A DNA stretch of 64,000 nucleotides from Todiramphus chloris collaris (GCA_025345505.1 JANVCC010000027.1:1115679-1179678), one strand, 5' to 3'. Counted from the first letter of the stretch, positions 1 through 12,517 are shown. Notes: generated by a model not told the origin, from the sequence alone. Program-made: numbers and translations.

Positions 1-1430
1 CCAAATATTCAGGGAGATGACAAAGTGGAAAGGGGAAAAAAAAGGGGTAACGCGATCACTTTTTTCAAACCCTGCAAGAATCAAGCGTTGCATTGTTGGG
101 TCGAGTCTGGAATGGTTTCGCTTTCTCCTTGGCACCTACCTTTAATCCGCTTTATCTCGTTCTAAAATGCTTTGGTGAGGGACGCTGAGCACTGAATCCG
201 GTCAGCTCTTTACAGCTGCTGGGGTTTTCTGAATCATACCTCAGTGCCTTCATGGCTACTGGTCCCCAATCAAATGACAGAATGGAGCAAACTGCTGGGT
301 CTAAATAGAAGCTTATATAGCATTTGAACGCACACCTGCAGTTTGTGACTTGTGTCAGCTGCTTCGTCTTTACAGCTCGTACTTGAACCTTGCCCATTCC
401 TATGCACGCAGTTTAAATATGCACCTTCGAGATCAAATGCTTTAGCTGCTTATAGTTAACACTTCTCCTGGAAGCATCATGCTCTCCCCAAAGCTGCAAA
501 AAACTTTCACGCCTTTCTAAACAAGCCCCTCATAGGCAAAATGCTGGCTGGTAGAGTGGGTTTTGGTTGCATGTGAAATCACCTGCAACTGGGAGACAAA
601 AGGGTTTTAATGGTGTAAATAAGGGAGAAAATAAAGCCCTGTCCTTTAAAGGTGCACGCTGGAATCGCAAGGTAGCGGAGACCATGTTCCCACGGCGCGT
701 GTACTAGTTAACAGAACAGCCCTTTTCTCATGTGTAAGTAATATTATTGTAAACTACGAATTATGGTTTACCCGCCGTTCCTCCAATTAACAGCTTCCTT
801 TCTGTTGTGTTCGATTAATTAGCTATTGGAAATACACAGAGGCGAGCATTCATGCAAGGAGCCAGGCCCTTTGGCACCAGTGGGTGCTGGGGACGCTGGG
901 GACATTGGTGTACCGCTGCCGTCGGTGCTGGGCTGCAGGGCAACCACCCCAGCAGCCCCCGTGGCCTTTGGTGAGCCCCTGTGAGGCTTTCTTCAGTTGA
1001 TATAAACTGGTAACTCGAGCAGTCCGAGTCAACACTACAGGGGCCTCTGCAGGGGGAAGCGCAGACCCTAAACATGCTCCCCAGAGCCCTCCCAGCCAGG
1101 TTCAAAGAACACCGTTTTAACCATCCCTGAAATGAAACCCACACCCCCCCAAACCTTTACAGAGGCCACCCTCTGCTCACAGAACCTAGTCCCTTCCCTG
1201 CAGGCATCCAGGATCCTTTGAAATGGAAAATTTACGCTGTACTGAAATAGTTCATACTATAATAAACAACATAGTGCCATCATTCTGCTGGTATTCAGAG
1301 CACAATTAAACCTGAGCCTCATGCGAGTACTCCATTCGGGGTGGGAAGGTGGTGGTGGTGGGGGGACACGCACCTTACCCCCCTATGGCCCTTCCTAACA
1401 CAGGAGGCTTTCCTGCTTATCCCCCCACCC
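1..1430. other. Unique non-coding DNA, no gene seen
   Basis: I see no exon, RNA gene or known repeat here. The part around 700-830 is AT-rich with several homeodomain-type cores (TAAT/ATTA), including a GATTAATTAGC stretch near 813, and could be regulatory. The overlapping minus-strand frames near 815-1144 are rich in Pro, Cys, Ser and Gln with no domain, and look like chance frames in a GC-rich patch. Confidence 0.55.
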
Positions 1431-1467
1431 TGTAGTGAACCCCCTTTGTCCCCCCCCACATTTACAC

Positions 1468-1493
1468 GGGGCTGGGATGGGGGGGCGTGGGGG
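1468..1493 (+). other. Canonical G-quadruplex motif
   Basis: Four G-runs lie on the plus strand: GGGG (1468-1471), GGG (1474-1476), GGGGGGG (1479-1485) and GGGGG (1489-1493), separated by loops of 2, 2 and 3 bases. This fits the G3+N1-7 rule with very short loops, which favours a stable fold. Folding in the cell is inferred. C-rich blocks just upstream (1439-1457) make the neighbourhood strongly strand-asymmetric. Confidence 0.75.
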
Positions 1494-1992
1494 CAATTAT
1501 ATAACTTATAGGTCAATTTGTAGTTTGGGCAGAAGAGCTGCAAGAACGTGGTATGTTGGCCAAGCTGCTTGTTTGCTTAAGTTCTCAGAGTTCAATGAGG
1601 TCATTTTCTCATCTTCCCTGTGTTTTCTGTATTTTCCACAGACTGCCAGCCTCAAACAACACCCTCTTTCTTCGCATTAGAAATGGAAACACGTCCTCTG
1701 CAGGAATTTTCCACTTAATAGCTCCTGCTTTCCTACCGGGGGCCTCAGTGCACCACCACTGCAATGCTGTATTTCTTTCCACTGCAGTTTGACATTTTGC
1801 AGCCAGAACAACGAGCGGCATTCACTCCATCCCCGTTTCTGAAAAAACAGCTCTCTGTGGGCACGCAGAACGCACCCAGCGCAGGCAGCACTGGGGGGAG
1901 ACGGCAGAAGTATTTAAACATCGTTACATGTCACCGAGGATATGACATTGTCAAGGAATAACAATCTTTCATACAGTCGTTCCCCTTTCTCT
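1494..1992. other. Unique non-coding DNA, no gene seen
   Basis: No recognisable exon or repeat. Short overlapping frames on both strands (1553-1821) have no domain and cancel one another as evidence. Confidence 0.5.
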
Positions 1993-2021
1993 CCCCGCCC
2001 CCCCCGCCCCACTCCTTCCCC
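1993..2021 (-). other. Canonical G-quadruplex motif on the minus strand
   Basis: The plus strand carries C-runs at 1993-1996, 1998-2005, 2007-2010 and 2018-2021, with spacers of 1, 1 and 7 bases. The minus strand therefore has four G-runs that meet the G3+N1-7 rule. The motif lies about 140 bp before a CpG-dense cluster, a placement common near promoters. Function is inferred only. Confidence 0.7.
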
Positions 2022-2149
2022 TCCGACCCTTTGTACGCACACACGCCGACACCAAAGCACCTGCCCTGGTCTCCCCTTACCAGCCCGTCTCACGTTCTAT
2101 GCTTGATTGTAATTGTTTGCCTTTGTGAGTTATTCCCATTGCATAATAT

Positions 2150-2345
2150 TTGCCAACCGCGCATCAAGTCCCGAAACCGCGAGGCACGGGAACGGGGACA
2201 GCAGATAACGGGACCAGTAACCAGGGAGCCCACTTGCGAACGCGCGGGGTGACCCCTCTGTACGCAGTGATATTCACAAACTGCCGACAGCCGCGACGCA
2301 ACAATGTCGACCGAAATGGGGCAGCCTGAAGATTGGAGCAAAATG
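2150..2345. promoter_or_regulatory. Short CpG-dense cluster, possible CpG island core
   Basis: I counted about 19 CpG dinucleotides between 2158 and 2313 (about 156 bp), against long CpG-poor stretches in most of the window. Such a cluster survives when DNA stays unmethylated in the germ line, as at promoters and some developmental enhancers. No TATA box, transcription start or first exon can be assigned. At under 200 bp it is small for a classical island, so this is a candidate regulatory core and not a called promoter. Confidence 0.4.
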
Positions 2346-3400
2346 GGATCTCAGACACTCGGTCCGGTGCAACCTGTCATTTTTTCATTCGTCGTTTGGC
2401 TTGCGCTTTTCTCAAAGTTAAAGCTGAGTGTTTGGTTATTAAAAGCTAATTTCCAAAACTCCCTTTGCCGTGTCTGTGAAGTATTTTTTAATTCCTGTAC
2501 CGGAAGATAAATGTATGGAAGTAAACATTGTTTATTGCTGGAAGGCAGGATTCCCCTGTCTGCAGAGTGGTAGAGTCTCAGACAGCGAGGTCCCAGTAGG
2601 TCAGACTGGCACACTGAACTGCGTATTAAATGAAGCTGGTATTCTGGAAAAAGGGTGGAAAGAGGAAGAGGGGTGTTAGCAAGGAGGTTGCTCAGGCCAG
2701 GAGGGTGGGCCACTGAAAAACAACAAGGGGAAAAATAGGATTGATGGTTTGCAGGACACCTAGGGTCTTTCTTTCAGGGGCTATTACTTCCACTTTTAAC
2801 CAGGAACAAGGGCCGGTAGAAAAAAAAGCGGCGGGAGCTGACAGCTTTGCGCTGATCAAAGGGCCCGAGCATTGAATGCCTGCCTTTGCTAGCTATTTAT
2901 TAGCAAGAGAGAAGGGCTCCTTTGCCATTCTACTTGGGAGAGAAGGGATTAAAGATCAAAAAAGAGAGGGGGACTGGACTGACTTCTTTGTTCAGAAAAT
3001 ATTTCTCTCTCTCTTTTTATTTTTTTGTGTGCCGTGCTGTCCGCTACGGGACAAAAACACCCTTTCTTTTTACAGCATTGCTGCTTTGCTTTTCTCAGTG
3101 AGCAAAATTCCTGGTGATAAAACAATTCCAGCAGCATCTTCTTTTTCTTATTTTTTTTGAATGTAACAAAGGTCCCCTTTGGGAAACTTGGTTAACTGTC
3201 TTTTAGCTTGATTAACTTAGGAAATAAAGTTTAAATGCACTGCTGGGATTCTATTAGGATCATCAGTTCCTATAGATAATGGCATAAGGTGTTAAAATGC
3301 ACTTCACCGGTGCAAGTGATCTCATGTTGTAAAAATGATTATCCCCAGCAGAACAGGGAAGGATTAAGGGGCCATGCCTACATCTGGGAAACTCCCTAAG
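2346..3400. other. Unique non-coding DNA, no gene seen
   Basis: No exon or repeat recognised. Near 2855 the sequence GATCAAAGG contains a perfect TCF/LEF-type ATCAAAG core, and short pyrimidine tracts lie at 3001-3030. The minus-strand frame at 2351-2713 (120 codons) has no recognisable domain. Confidence 0.5.
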
Positions 3401-3412
3401 TGTTTTATTAGC

Positions 3413-3430
3413 ATTAATACGTGTATTAAT
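3413..3430. promoter_or_regulatory. Perfect palindrome with homeodomain cores
   Basis: ATTAATAC at 3413-3420 and GTATTAAT at 3423-3430 are exact reverse complements separated by GT. Each arm carries a TAAT/ATTA homeodomain core, so a paired-homeodomain or other dimeric site is possible. Binding is inferred from the motif alone. Confidence 0.4.
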
Positions 3431-3539
3431 CACACACGCACAAAAAGGCCCGTCAGGACGGTGGCAAACGGCATGGCGCATTAAACCACTCTCTTAAGTC
3501 AGTGGGATGCTATCATCTTTACTTCTAAAATTGCAGTAA

Positions 3540-3965
3540 AGCTGTTAAGCAGCCTGAACGGAACTGGGAAAAGGCTGCTTTGTATGGCCGGGGGTCACTG
3601 CAGATTACCCGTCACGTAAAAAGGCAGCCTGCTACCAAAATAAGACGCTCCCGTTGCAGGGATGTCGCAGAAGCGCGGGGTGGATTTGGTACTCCAGCTC
3701 TAAATCGGTCCAACGCTGCTGCGCGTCGGTTTGATCGCAGCAGCCTAACCACTCTTTTGTGTTCTTGATGCTCTTATGTGGACCAGGAAGGGGAAAAATC
3801 TGCCCACTTCCCACACTCGTGCTCCCTCCTCCGCTCCTCACTCGGGGTTGCTGGTTCCAGGCGCGCCAGCCGGGCTGAGGTAGGTACCAAGAGGAACAGG
3901 CGCTGTTGAGAGACCAGGTAACATGGACACACGGCAGACGAGTGCTGCGGGTGGTGACGCCAGCA
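3540..3965. promoter_or_regulatory. Second CpG-dense cluster
   Basis: I counted about 15 CpGs in 3558-3737, and a further run of about 9 in 3840-3960. Together with the cluster near 2.2 kb this makes the first 4 kb the most CpG-rich stretch of the window. A hypomethylated regulatory region or the edge of a promoter region is plausible. No transcript can be defined from sequence. The 142-codon minus-strand frame over 3632-4060 is probably kept open by base composition. Confidence 0.35.
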
Positions 3966-5395
3966 GCATTTTCCAGGTGTTCATTCTGTTTGCCTTTGCA
4001 GCCCCCAAATGTCATTTCAGCTTGAGAGCAACCAGAAGTATCGTAAGAAAACACTGCCAAATAGGTGGTGATTTTAAAGCAAGAATTTCAAGAAGGTCTA
4101 TTACCAGCATTAACTTAGCAAAACAAATACACGGAGACAATCTTTACCATCCTTATTGATCTCCTACCTTCAGCACCACCAAGTCAGGCCTAAGTCCTTC
4201 AGGGGAGGTTAGGAATGCAACTCTGGCAACTTCAGTCTCGGTACCCGTGCTGTGGTCTCCTTTCAGCTACGCTGGGTCTGTCAACAATCTCCACCATAGA
4301 GCAGCCTGTAGGACAGTGTTGGTAAAGGCTGCTTTAGCACCACACTGGGGGTGACGGCGAGACAAATTATTGACTTGACTGCTAAAAATATTGCACTTCT
4401 ACACGTTCAAATCCTGTCAAGTGGTTGTCCTTTCATTCCCATATTAAACATGCCTCTTTGGGTAGGCATTTGGGATATTCTGTATGTCTGTCATGCAGAG
4501 GTGGCATTTGTTATTTTGCTCATCAAAATGTCACCTCCCTATTGAGATACCCAGGATAAGGAGGACCAGGAAACTTTGTTGAATCGTGTGCAGGCTTTTT
4601 TATCTGCCGGTGAATGCATTACGAGAAGCGTCAATGTTGACATGGAAAAGCAACAGAAGTCAGCTTTGCTGACTGCAAAGTTGAAGGAATTCTCATTTGC
4701 CTTAAAAGAATATTTTAGTAATCTCTTCTCAGCATTAAGGGGACGGTCAGACCATTAAAGCAGACAGTCCCTGCCAACGCAGGACTGTTGGGTTACCCAT
4801 TGTAAGTACTATAGCATCTTGAGAGTGTTTAGCCAGGACACCTGACTGCCCTAAAAGCCTGAAGAAAAACTTAACCGAGGGCCTAGTAAGTAGCCAGGTG
4901 ACAAAAGAGATGGGAAATAGGGATGCTAAGCACATGGAAAGCAAATTCTAAACAGGGAGGCAAAGAAGAAACAAAAAGCCAAGCCTATAAAGATACAGCG
5001 AGGTTTCAAGAAGTGACACCGTTATGACAAATGCTCAACACTGCTTCAAATATACTGTATTTTTCCACCCATCCCCAAGCAGATCTTAAGTATCCTTCAC
5101 CGCCTCAGAGTCAGATTTCACACCAAGATGTCTGTGTTACTAGTTTTGCAAGTGCCGCCACTAATTGAAACCACATAATGTTGCAGATCTGAAACGAGGC
5201 AGGCAGGGCATCCCCGATGAAAAGCTACCCAGCAGGACAAACCCTTTGTTCTCTTTTAAAACGAACTAATTTGAGGGAAATGTTGTCTAAATCATTAAGG
5301 ATAAACGTATGCAGAATTTCCTCCACGCACACCCCCCTCCACCCCCTACTATAATTTTCCCGGTTAGCTATCAAAGGGCTTTGCTACCCTTGTAA
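3966..5395. other. Unique non-coding DNA, no gene seen
   Basis: Mixed-composition sequence with no recognisable repeat or exon. The short frames at 4351-4944 have no domains. Confidence 0.5.
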
Positions 5396-5399
5396 ACTG

Positions 5400-5640
5400 C
5401 AAAAATGGTTTTAATATGCACACTTGTCATTTCGAGGCATATACGTTTTGCTTTTGCAGGGATCTTATGTGGCACGTATTGTGATCACCTGTGGGTAGGG
5501 CAGTTAATTAGCAGAGTCCAGGTCCTCTTTAATTTCATTTATACCGGAGTAATTTAAACTAGGAGAATGATCACAAGCCACATGCTGTAATTTAACTCCC
5601 TCCTTTCAAAACTGTTTTAGTAATTATACTTGAGTTGGAT
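5400..5640. promoter_or_regulatory. Candidate conserved non-coding element, homeodomain-rich
   Basis: The tract is free of recognisable repeats and simple sequence and is dense in homeodomain cores (CAGTTAATTAGCAG near 5500, TTTAATTTC, GTAATTTAAAC, GTAATTATAC). This texture is typical of deeply conserved developmental enhancers. No alignment was available, so conservation is not shown. Confidence 0.25.
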
Positions 5641-6394
5641 GTTTTCAGGAAGCCTTCACACTGCTCGTTTTGCCGAGCCACACAAGCACGCTCCCTTCCC
5701 GGCTCCTCTCAGCCCTGGCTGTCTGTCCATCTGTCCTTCTGGGTAGTGGTAGCTGCATTCCTTTAAGAAATTAGAAGGGATGCTGCTGTCATTCTTTTGT
5801 CAATCATAAAACCTAAGACATGGAAAAAGTCCTAAGGAGACAGTGTGGTGGTGGTAGGGGTGTCATATGATTTCTGTGGAGAAAACAGGCTGGTCCCCAA
5901 TGCTTCCAGTAGTACTTGCACTTGACCTAAAAGAAGAGGGTAAGAGATGGAGTTTTGTTTTCAAGGCTTGGATTTCCAAGCGGATCACTGCCATGTGCAT
6001 CCACAGACATCGACCAATACCTGGTATGGAAACCCTCAAAAGCCACTCTCGGGGCTTCTTCTGGGGGACTAACCCGCTACGCATTTTCGTTCCAAGCCTC
6101 GTTGTGGTGCTCTAGCGATAGTTTAGCTACATACGTTAACACCAGTGGGACAGGTAATGAAGCTGTGGACCAGAACAAAAGCGTCCGACTCGAAGTGCGT
6201 CCCTTGTCACGATGAAGGGGAAGTCTGACAGTAGTGTATAACCGGTCGCAAGCAAGTAGTTTGCTCGCTTGCAGCTCGACAGTGAAGGCCTGTGGGCCAC
6301 TTTTAAACTGGACAGTGACTTTGAGCTTTATAAGGCTTTTCAGGGATGTAAGGACTTCAGGAGTCCCATATTTGTTTTTTCTATCAATAGATTA
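5641..6394. other. Unique non-coding DNA, no gene seen
   Basis: No exon or repeat recognised. A short imperfect hairpin (GCAAGC ... GCTTGC) lies at 6248-6272. Overlapping frames at 5863-6215 on both strands have no domain. Confidence 0.5.
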
Positions 6395-6465
6395 AGAAAA
6401 AGGAAAAGAAAAAGAAAAAGGAAAAGAAAAAGAAAAAGAAAAAGAAAAAGGAAAAGAAAAAGAAG
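6395..6465 (+). repeat. Purine-rich microsatellite, (AAAAAG)n/(AAAAGG)n
   Basis: About 71 bp of almost pure A and G with a 6-bp period (AAAAAG, interrupted by AAAAGG variants). It generates the artificial Lys/Arg tail of the frame starting at 6269, which should not be taken as a protein. The strand asymmetry is complete. The length is probably polymorphic. Confidence 0.9.
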
Positions 6466-9400
6466 TTAACTGTAATGTCAAGTTTCCAGAAAAAGATTGT
6501 GCAGTTTTGCTCTTGAAACTTGGATCGCAGAGTGGTAGACAAATAGGTTAGCGCTTGTTTTTCAGTACTCTAAAAGAGCTGGCCTCTACCGATGCTGTTA
6601 GTGTCCCCAGTTAACCGTAGCCTCATCCCACATGCATTACCACTTAAAAAGAAATAACCTCATAAATTCCTACCACTTTCTGTATGTCTGCTACAGATTA
6701 TACACCAAAGATCAAACTTTTAACGTTAATTCATGCTGGAAAATATTTTTTGCACTTGTGTTTTCTTGACTAAAAATTCTTATTTAAGTACGTCAGATAA
6801 CTTGGTTCTGGTTCTTACAAAAAAATTCCTTCCTGACCATCTCTTATCTCATTTGTGCATACGGAAGCACAAATCTCAACAGTTACATCACTTTTAACTT
6901 AAACAGCTGGTAGCAGGCTACTTATTTATTTCCTTGAGTCCCTGGCATGTGGGGAGACAGATTTCCAGTCACTGGTTAGTCTCTGAGTAGTGGGAAACCC
7001 TTTGTGCAATATGGGACTTCGGAGGAGGAGGGAGGGGTTTCTACAGAATAAGGGAAGTGTCTGTGGATTTTGTTTGAAGATACAATGTATGATTAATGAT
7101 TCCCTATTCACTGGAAAACAGAACTGTCATTAAGTGAAAGTACATCAGGGTAAAATGCAGACTAACTGAAGAAAAGAACCAAGACTAGGAAATCCAAGCA
7201 TCAACCTTTTGTTCTGGGCAGTGGAAAGCAAAGTGCAGATGTGTTAGGCTTAGATTTCCAGTGAAGAAGCCAGATTTTTTTGTTGCATTCTATCTGCTGA
7301 GTAGAAGATGTGTCCTGAGCTCTGCCAAGGGTTGCGTGGTGCTCGTCTGGGCTAATGAGCGAGTTATCAAAACACAAGATTTATGGCAGCAGTCAAGGAA
7401 TTAATGAACAAAATTATGAGGGCTGAGGAAGCCTCTGGAAATCCCCGAAATAGACAGAAATCTTCTGTTGTGAATTGAATGGCATCTGCTGCTACAAGGC
7501 TCAAAGCGGAATGAATAGACAAAGAGTTTCAGATGTACAAGCTACGTGTGCTTAATCACTGACTAATAACAAAGAGGAACTCCGCAACAACCCTCCGTGA
7601 GATCACGCTTAAATTAGCTACGCATTCAAGTTTTAGAGCAACAATTTCCTCGCTTCTATTTATGGGAAAGCTGTAGTATATATACCAGCCACAGAGCTTC
7701 CTCTGTCACATGACACAGATGATTTTCTAATTGACTCACCCTCTATATTGCTTCACACGTGGTCCCGTAGGGGCTTTTTTTCGCTGCAGAGCTCAGTGAA
7801 GCTCACTCTAAAGCTCTTCTCAAGAGCACCTCCTGGCCAACTTTTGGGTGTGAAGCGCAAAAAATTAGCAGAACATTTCACGGTGCCAAAGCGAAATGTT
7901 TTGTCTGTGAGACCATGTATTAATCCCAACTGTATCTATCTGCTCACTGTGTTTTCATGGCAAACGGTGTCAGAAGAGCTGGAGAGGAGTCTTTATGTAG
8001 TGTTTTTCATACTGAAATGATGCCAGTAGACATAGGCAAGCTCTGAGTGTTGTCAGACTCTGTTAAGTGTGCTTACCGGGTAAGCAGAAGAGAGCAGTCA
8101 AGTTGCGGTTAATGGTAATTCACATAAAGTACCAGACAATGAGAACTTGTTTGAGTGGCAGAGAAGGAAAAACCTGGCCACAGACTCAGAGCTTATCAGT
8201 ATATCCCTACCTTTTTTTTTCTTTCCTCTTTCTTTTCCCTCACTAAAACTCCTTTTTGGTTCTTGGAACTGAGAGAGTAGCAACCCCAATTTTACTTTTT
8301 ATCTGCTCCTTTATGTGCCATTTACTCATTCGTCCAGGCATAAAATATTGCCCTTTGCTGCATAAAGGATGAAGTGTTTTAGGAGTAGATTTCTGGGATA
8401 TTGGACACCTAGACAATGCAGTTATGGTCACAGCAAGGCTTGTCAAAGATGAAAGCAGAAGACACTCGATGGGAATGATGAGACCTGCTTTTTTAGCTGC
8501 CCACAACAATTAAAAGGAACAAAACAAAACCAAATCCCACTGCATTTCCCTCTAGTGACCCACATCTGTGTTCTGGGTATCGATAAAAATAAAGTAAGGC
8601 TCCAAAAACCTCAAACCAGCAGCAACTAGTCTATTAATTCAAATAACACTCTTTGAGTTGCTGCCTGAATTATCTCTGCCAAATGGTTTGAGAATAATTA
8701 ACTTCATGCTATGGGTCTCTCCTGACGAAGCTGTTCTAGTTTGGATGGAGCTCTTAACATAGACACTGAGAAGAAGCGCACTTGGACCTTTACCCAAGGT
8801 GTGGAGGGACCTGGGACCTGACTCCTGATCATCACCAATACCAGTACGTGGTCAGGCGGTTGATATAGAGTCCTGGCCAGGTGCCCTGCCAGTCAGAACC
8901 TCCCAGAGCCTGGGAGTTAACATTTTCTCAAAAAGTATGAGGTTCAAAGGGATTTCTTGTATGACATGGGAGAGTGATGTGGACATTCCTGCATTTCTCA
9001 TCGCTGAGAAAGAAGAGAACCTTTTCCAATTTCTTGCATGTATAAACCATGCCTTTCTGCATTTCCACTCTTTGGCTTTAAACAAACACAAACATAACAC
9101 AAACCAATGCCTTAACGGGAAAGATTACGCATTCGAGAAGGCCGAGTGAAAACAAACGTCAGTTCTGGGTCAACTGAAACATTTCCTTCCACCCAGACCC
9201 AATTGTTCAGACCAGGCTAAATAAAAGGAGCTAGAACAGAGCCATAAGAGCTATTGCCAGTGCAGCGCTGCCCGGGAGTTCCTCTCTGCTCGGCGGCTGC
9301 CCACGTTCCATCATGAGAGGAGAAACGGGTCTATTTGCCATTGTCGGATATGAAAAATGGAGTGTCCCTTCGCCCTTTTTCTCTTCCTTCCCCACCTCCA

Positions 9401-12400
9401 CTGCAGGTGGCTTCTCCACTGGATAATGCCGCACCCTCCCTCCCTGCTTTGAGCCACAATTAGCACATATTTTCATAAGAAAAATAAGCCTCTCCCTCTG
9501 TCCTCCCAGCTGCACTTCCCACCCAAATTCCCATTATGAATCAAGACAAGTACGTGTGTTTAAAATAACAAAAAATACATCCCTTCCCAGCCTATCTGCC
9601 TTTTCCGACCCGGCACCTCAGCTTCACTGAAATATTTCCTGGAGGGCTCCAGGGTTTCTGCCGAGCTGGAGATGCCTCGACTGGCCAATTTCCATGGCAG
9701 TGATCTCAGAGAAACACGTGGCCAGGACACTGGGCAATGGTGTCAGGAGTCTCTGTCACGCTCATTTAAGACAGTCAGAGGAACTAGGTGCAGAATTGGC
9801 AAGCTGGGGGGAGGCTCAAAGGGTGACCAAGGGGGTGAGAGTCATACTTATCTTTGCAGATCTGCCGGGGTTTACAGTGCAGAGCTTTGCTCAGATTTAC
9901 GTATACTGTGCTAGATGGATTAAAAAAATACATGCCAAGGAAACTTACCCATGCAGGAGTCCTTCCACCATTCCAGAGGAAAATGAGAGGCTTTCTGTAG
10001 GTTGATGTGGCGTGTCCAGCAGCTCTTCCGTGATGCAAAAGCAGGTTGGTTGTAAATAGCATATTTTTAACATGATGAGAATATTTGCATTCAACATTGT
10101 TCTCCACTTCTCTGAGCAGTTCCCCTGCAACACAACGAGGTCAGCACCTATTGAATGTGTCAAGACACTCCAGAGCAAGCTCATTTGTATTTACAGGTTA
10201 TCAGTGAAAGTACTGTAAATATCTGAATGACGTATGTTTTCTGAGAGGGGTTTCCATTCTGTTTCTATTCAGTGTTGCATGATTTCCAAGTCGAACACCA
10301 TGGTACCACCTCTTTAAACTTGCCCTAGGCTTTTTCAAACCAACGCCTGCTTCATGCTACTCAGCCTTCAACATCTGAGCTTTTAGTCAGCCTTCAGCTC
10401 ACTGCCCCACGCGATCAACCGAAACTGCCTTCTCAACCTTCCTTTGGCCTTTTAGTGGCACCTGGGCTAGCTACCTTAAAGATGAACGATGTTCTAGCCA
10501 AGTTGCAAGGTCCAAAACTGCCCTTGCTTGGGCGCTTCACTGTAAAATTTTCCCCACAAAGGAAAACACCAAGGACATTCTCACTTCAAGTGACTTCTCA
10601 GCCAACAACAACCACAACCTGCAAGAAGTTGTGAGGGTCCTGGTTGCTTTAAATGAGCTTGGCAGACTGATGCTGAAAAAGTGAGACTGTGCTCGCCGAG
10701 CCCAGAGGATTGCATTAATGAGCGTGGGGCCGCGGACATCAGCTCGGTTTGCTGCTGGCTGAAAGGGCATGTTTTGTACAATATTGTTAAGAGTTTCATA
10801 TTCTAGAGTTCCCTTTTCCCGCTGTCTTATTGTCTGATGAACCTTCCAAGGTGCCAAGTGTGAGCCCTGTTAGCAGAGATCAGTCCTTACAAGCATTCAT
10901 AAGGGCACTATCCAGCAAGCCAGAGGGGACATTTAAAGGACGTATGGCTATTCTAGTATGTATATCACTATTCCATTGACTGCTTTCATTGCTCTGTGGG
11001 TACTGTGGACAATTTATATTTATTTGTTTAGGCTTTTACCAGCTGCAGAGGCGAGGGCGATAAGCTTGCCATAGGTAGGCACCACCTCTGTGCACTGAAC
11101 AATTCATGAGCCGTTTCCCCATTTCCTGTTACATGGTCTCCCGGCCCGTCCACCATCACTGATGCCTCCACATCTACCAAAGAGTTCATCAGGACTAGGA
11201 CAGTTTGATCCTTAAAAAAAAAAAGAGCAGCGGATGGTGCCTTGGGCAGAGTATGCATTCCTTGCGTACACCGAGTTCATGCTCCAAGGGGTTGAGTCTT
11301 GAGAATGCAGTTGTTCCCTTGAGGGCTCTGTCTCCTTCTCCAGCATCCATCGATGGAGGTGGTCTAGCAGCCTTTGATGGAGAGAAACATGCAGGTGTCT
11401 CCCCTGGCAGAGCTCTCTCTGGCACAGGCCACAGCCAGTTTCAAAGCCAACCTCTATGCATTTAGGTTGCCATCTAAAAACACTGCATCTTATCTGCTCA
11501 TTACCAGAACAGCTTTTCAACACACAGCATGGTCTTTTTTTAACTTCATTCTCAGCACAAGTTGAAACAGGCTTTTATTCTTCCCAAACCACAGACTGGC
11601 TCACTGTGCCCCTCCACCCCTGGGGAATGAGCTGGCTTGGGTAGGATCACCTGCCTTTCAGCTCAGGTTAGTCCCTGCCCTGGCTGTGCACGCCAGGCAG
11701 CTTGGAGATAGCGCTTCCCAGCCAAACGGCAGCTGAGAGCAGAGGGGCAGCTTGGCAAGTGGCACGTGGCCAGTGCATGGGGGGCAAGACGGGCTCGAAA
11801 GCAGAGGGGAAAGATACTGTGGGCTCTCTGTAGCAATACAGGTACCATATGCTCAGGGTCAGCCCTGGATGGTTTGGAGCAAGCCAGTTAATAGATCTGT
11901 CACAGCCAATATTCTGTTCTGTTTGCATCAGAGCCTGTTCTTCCACAGCTCCTTTGGAAGGGAACCCTGCCCTGACCCTCCTATGTCAGGCACAAGATGA
12001 TGCCCTTAAAGTAGGATGAACATCTGCACAAACTGCCTTTGCCCTTATCTTGATGCCGTGAAGAACCTTGGGTGATGGGAGTGACCCAACAAAGGGCATG
12101 ATAAAGGATTTGAGGCTACAGAGTAGTTGGTTAGCATCTCCTGGGAGCAGGGATCTGCAGGTCCTAGTGCCTTTCCACGGGCCTTCAGGTGTGTGCTGGA
12201 GCACAAAGACTTAGGCAAAATTTTCTGATAATCCTGTAGACACAAGCGTGAGATGTACCAGATGAACCATGAGGAAAACCACACATGACTATGCCATATT
12301 TATACCTGTTGAAACTTCTCAGAGAAGACACATTTGTTTGGGGTTCTTTTTTAATTTTTTTTTGCCTAAGAGTACAGTTTGTCTGCATAAAATGAATTCT

Positions 12401-12517
12401 AAGCATGCCTTGGTAAGATAAGAGTTCAAGGTAACAGAATTTTCTTTTTTCTAGATGTTTGTAGTGTGTTATTTGGCCAATGTTAAAAACACTAAATGCT
12501 CTCCAAGCATGGCCAGG
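6466..12517. other. Unique non-coding DNA, no gene seen
   Basis: Six kilobases without a recognisable exon, RNA gene or interspersed repeat. Short pyrimidine tracts occur (8211-8240), as do isolated motifs such as an octamer ATTTGCAT near 10083. Open frames of up to 107 codons (9784-10107 minus, 10537-10857 minus, 11212-11523 minus) overlap others in competing frames and show no domain or clear splice structure. Confidence 0.5.

Noticed and set aside
3632..4060. 142-codon minus-strand frame
   Set aside because: Lies across CpG-dense DNA, lacks a domain and overlaps plus-strand frames.
4169..4193. TTCAGCACC, the left half of an RE1/NRSF site
   Set aside because: The right half is absent at the canonical spacing; only a weak GTCAGGCC follows.
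6269..6469. Open frame ending in a long Lys/Arg repeat
   Set aside because: The tail is a translation of the A/G microsatellite at 6395-6465; no domain precedes it.
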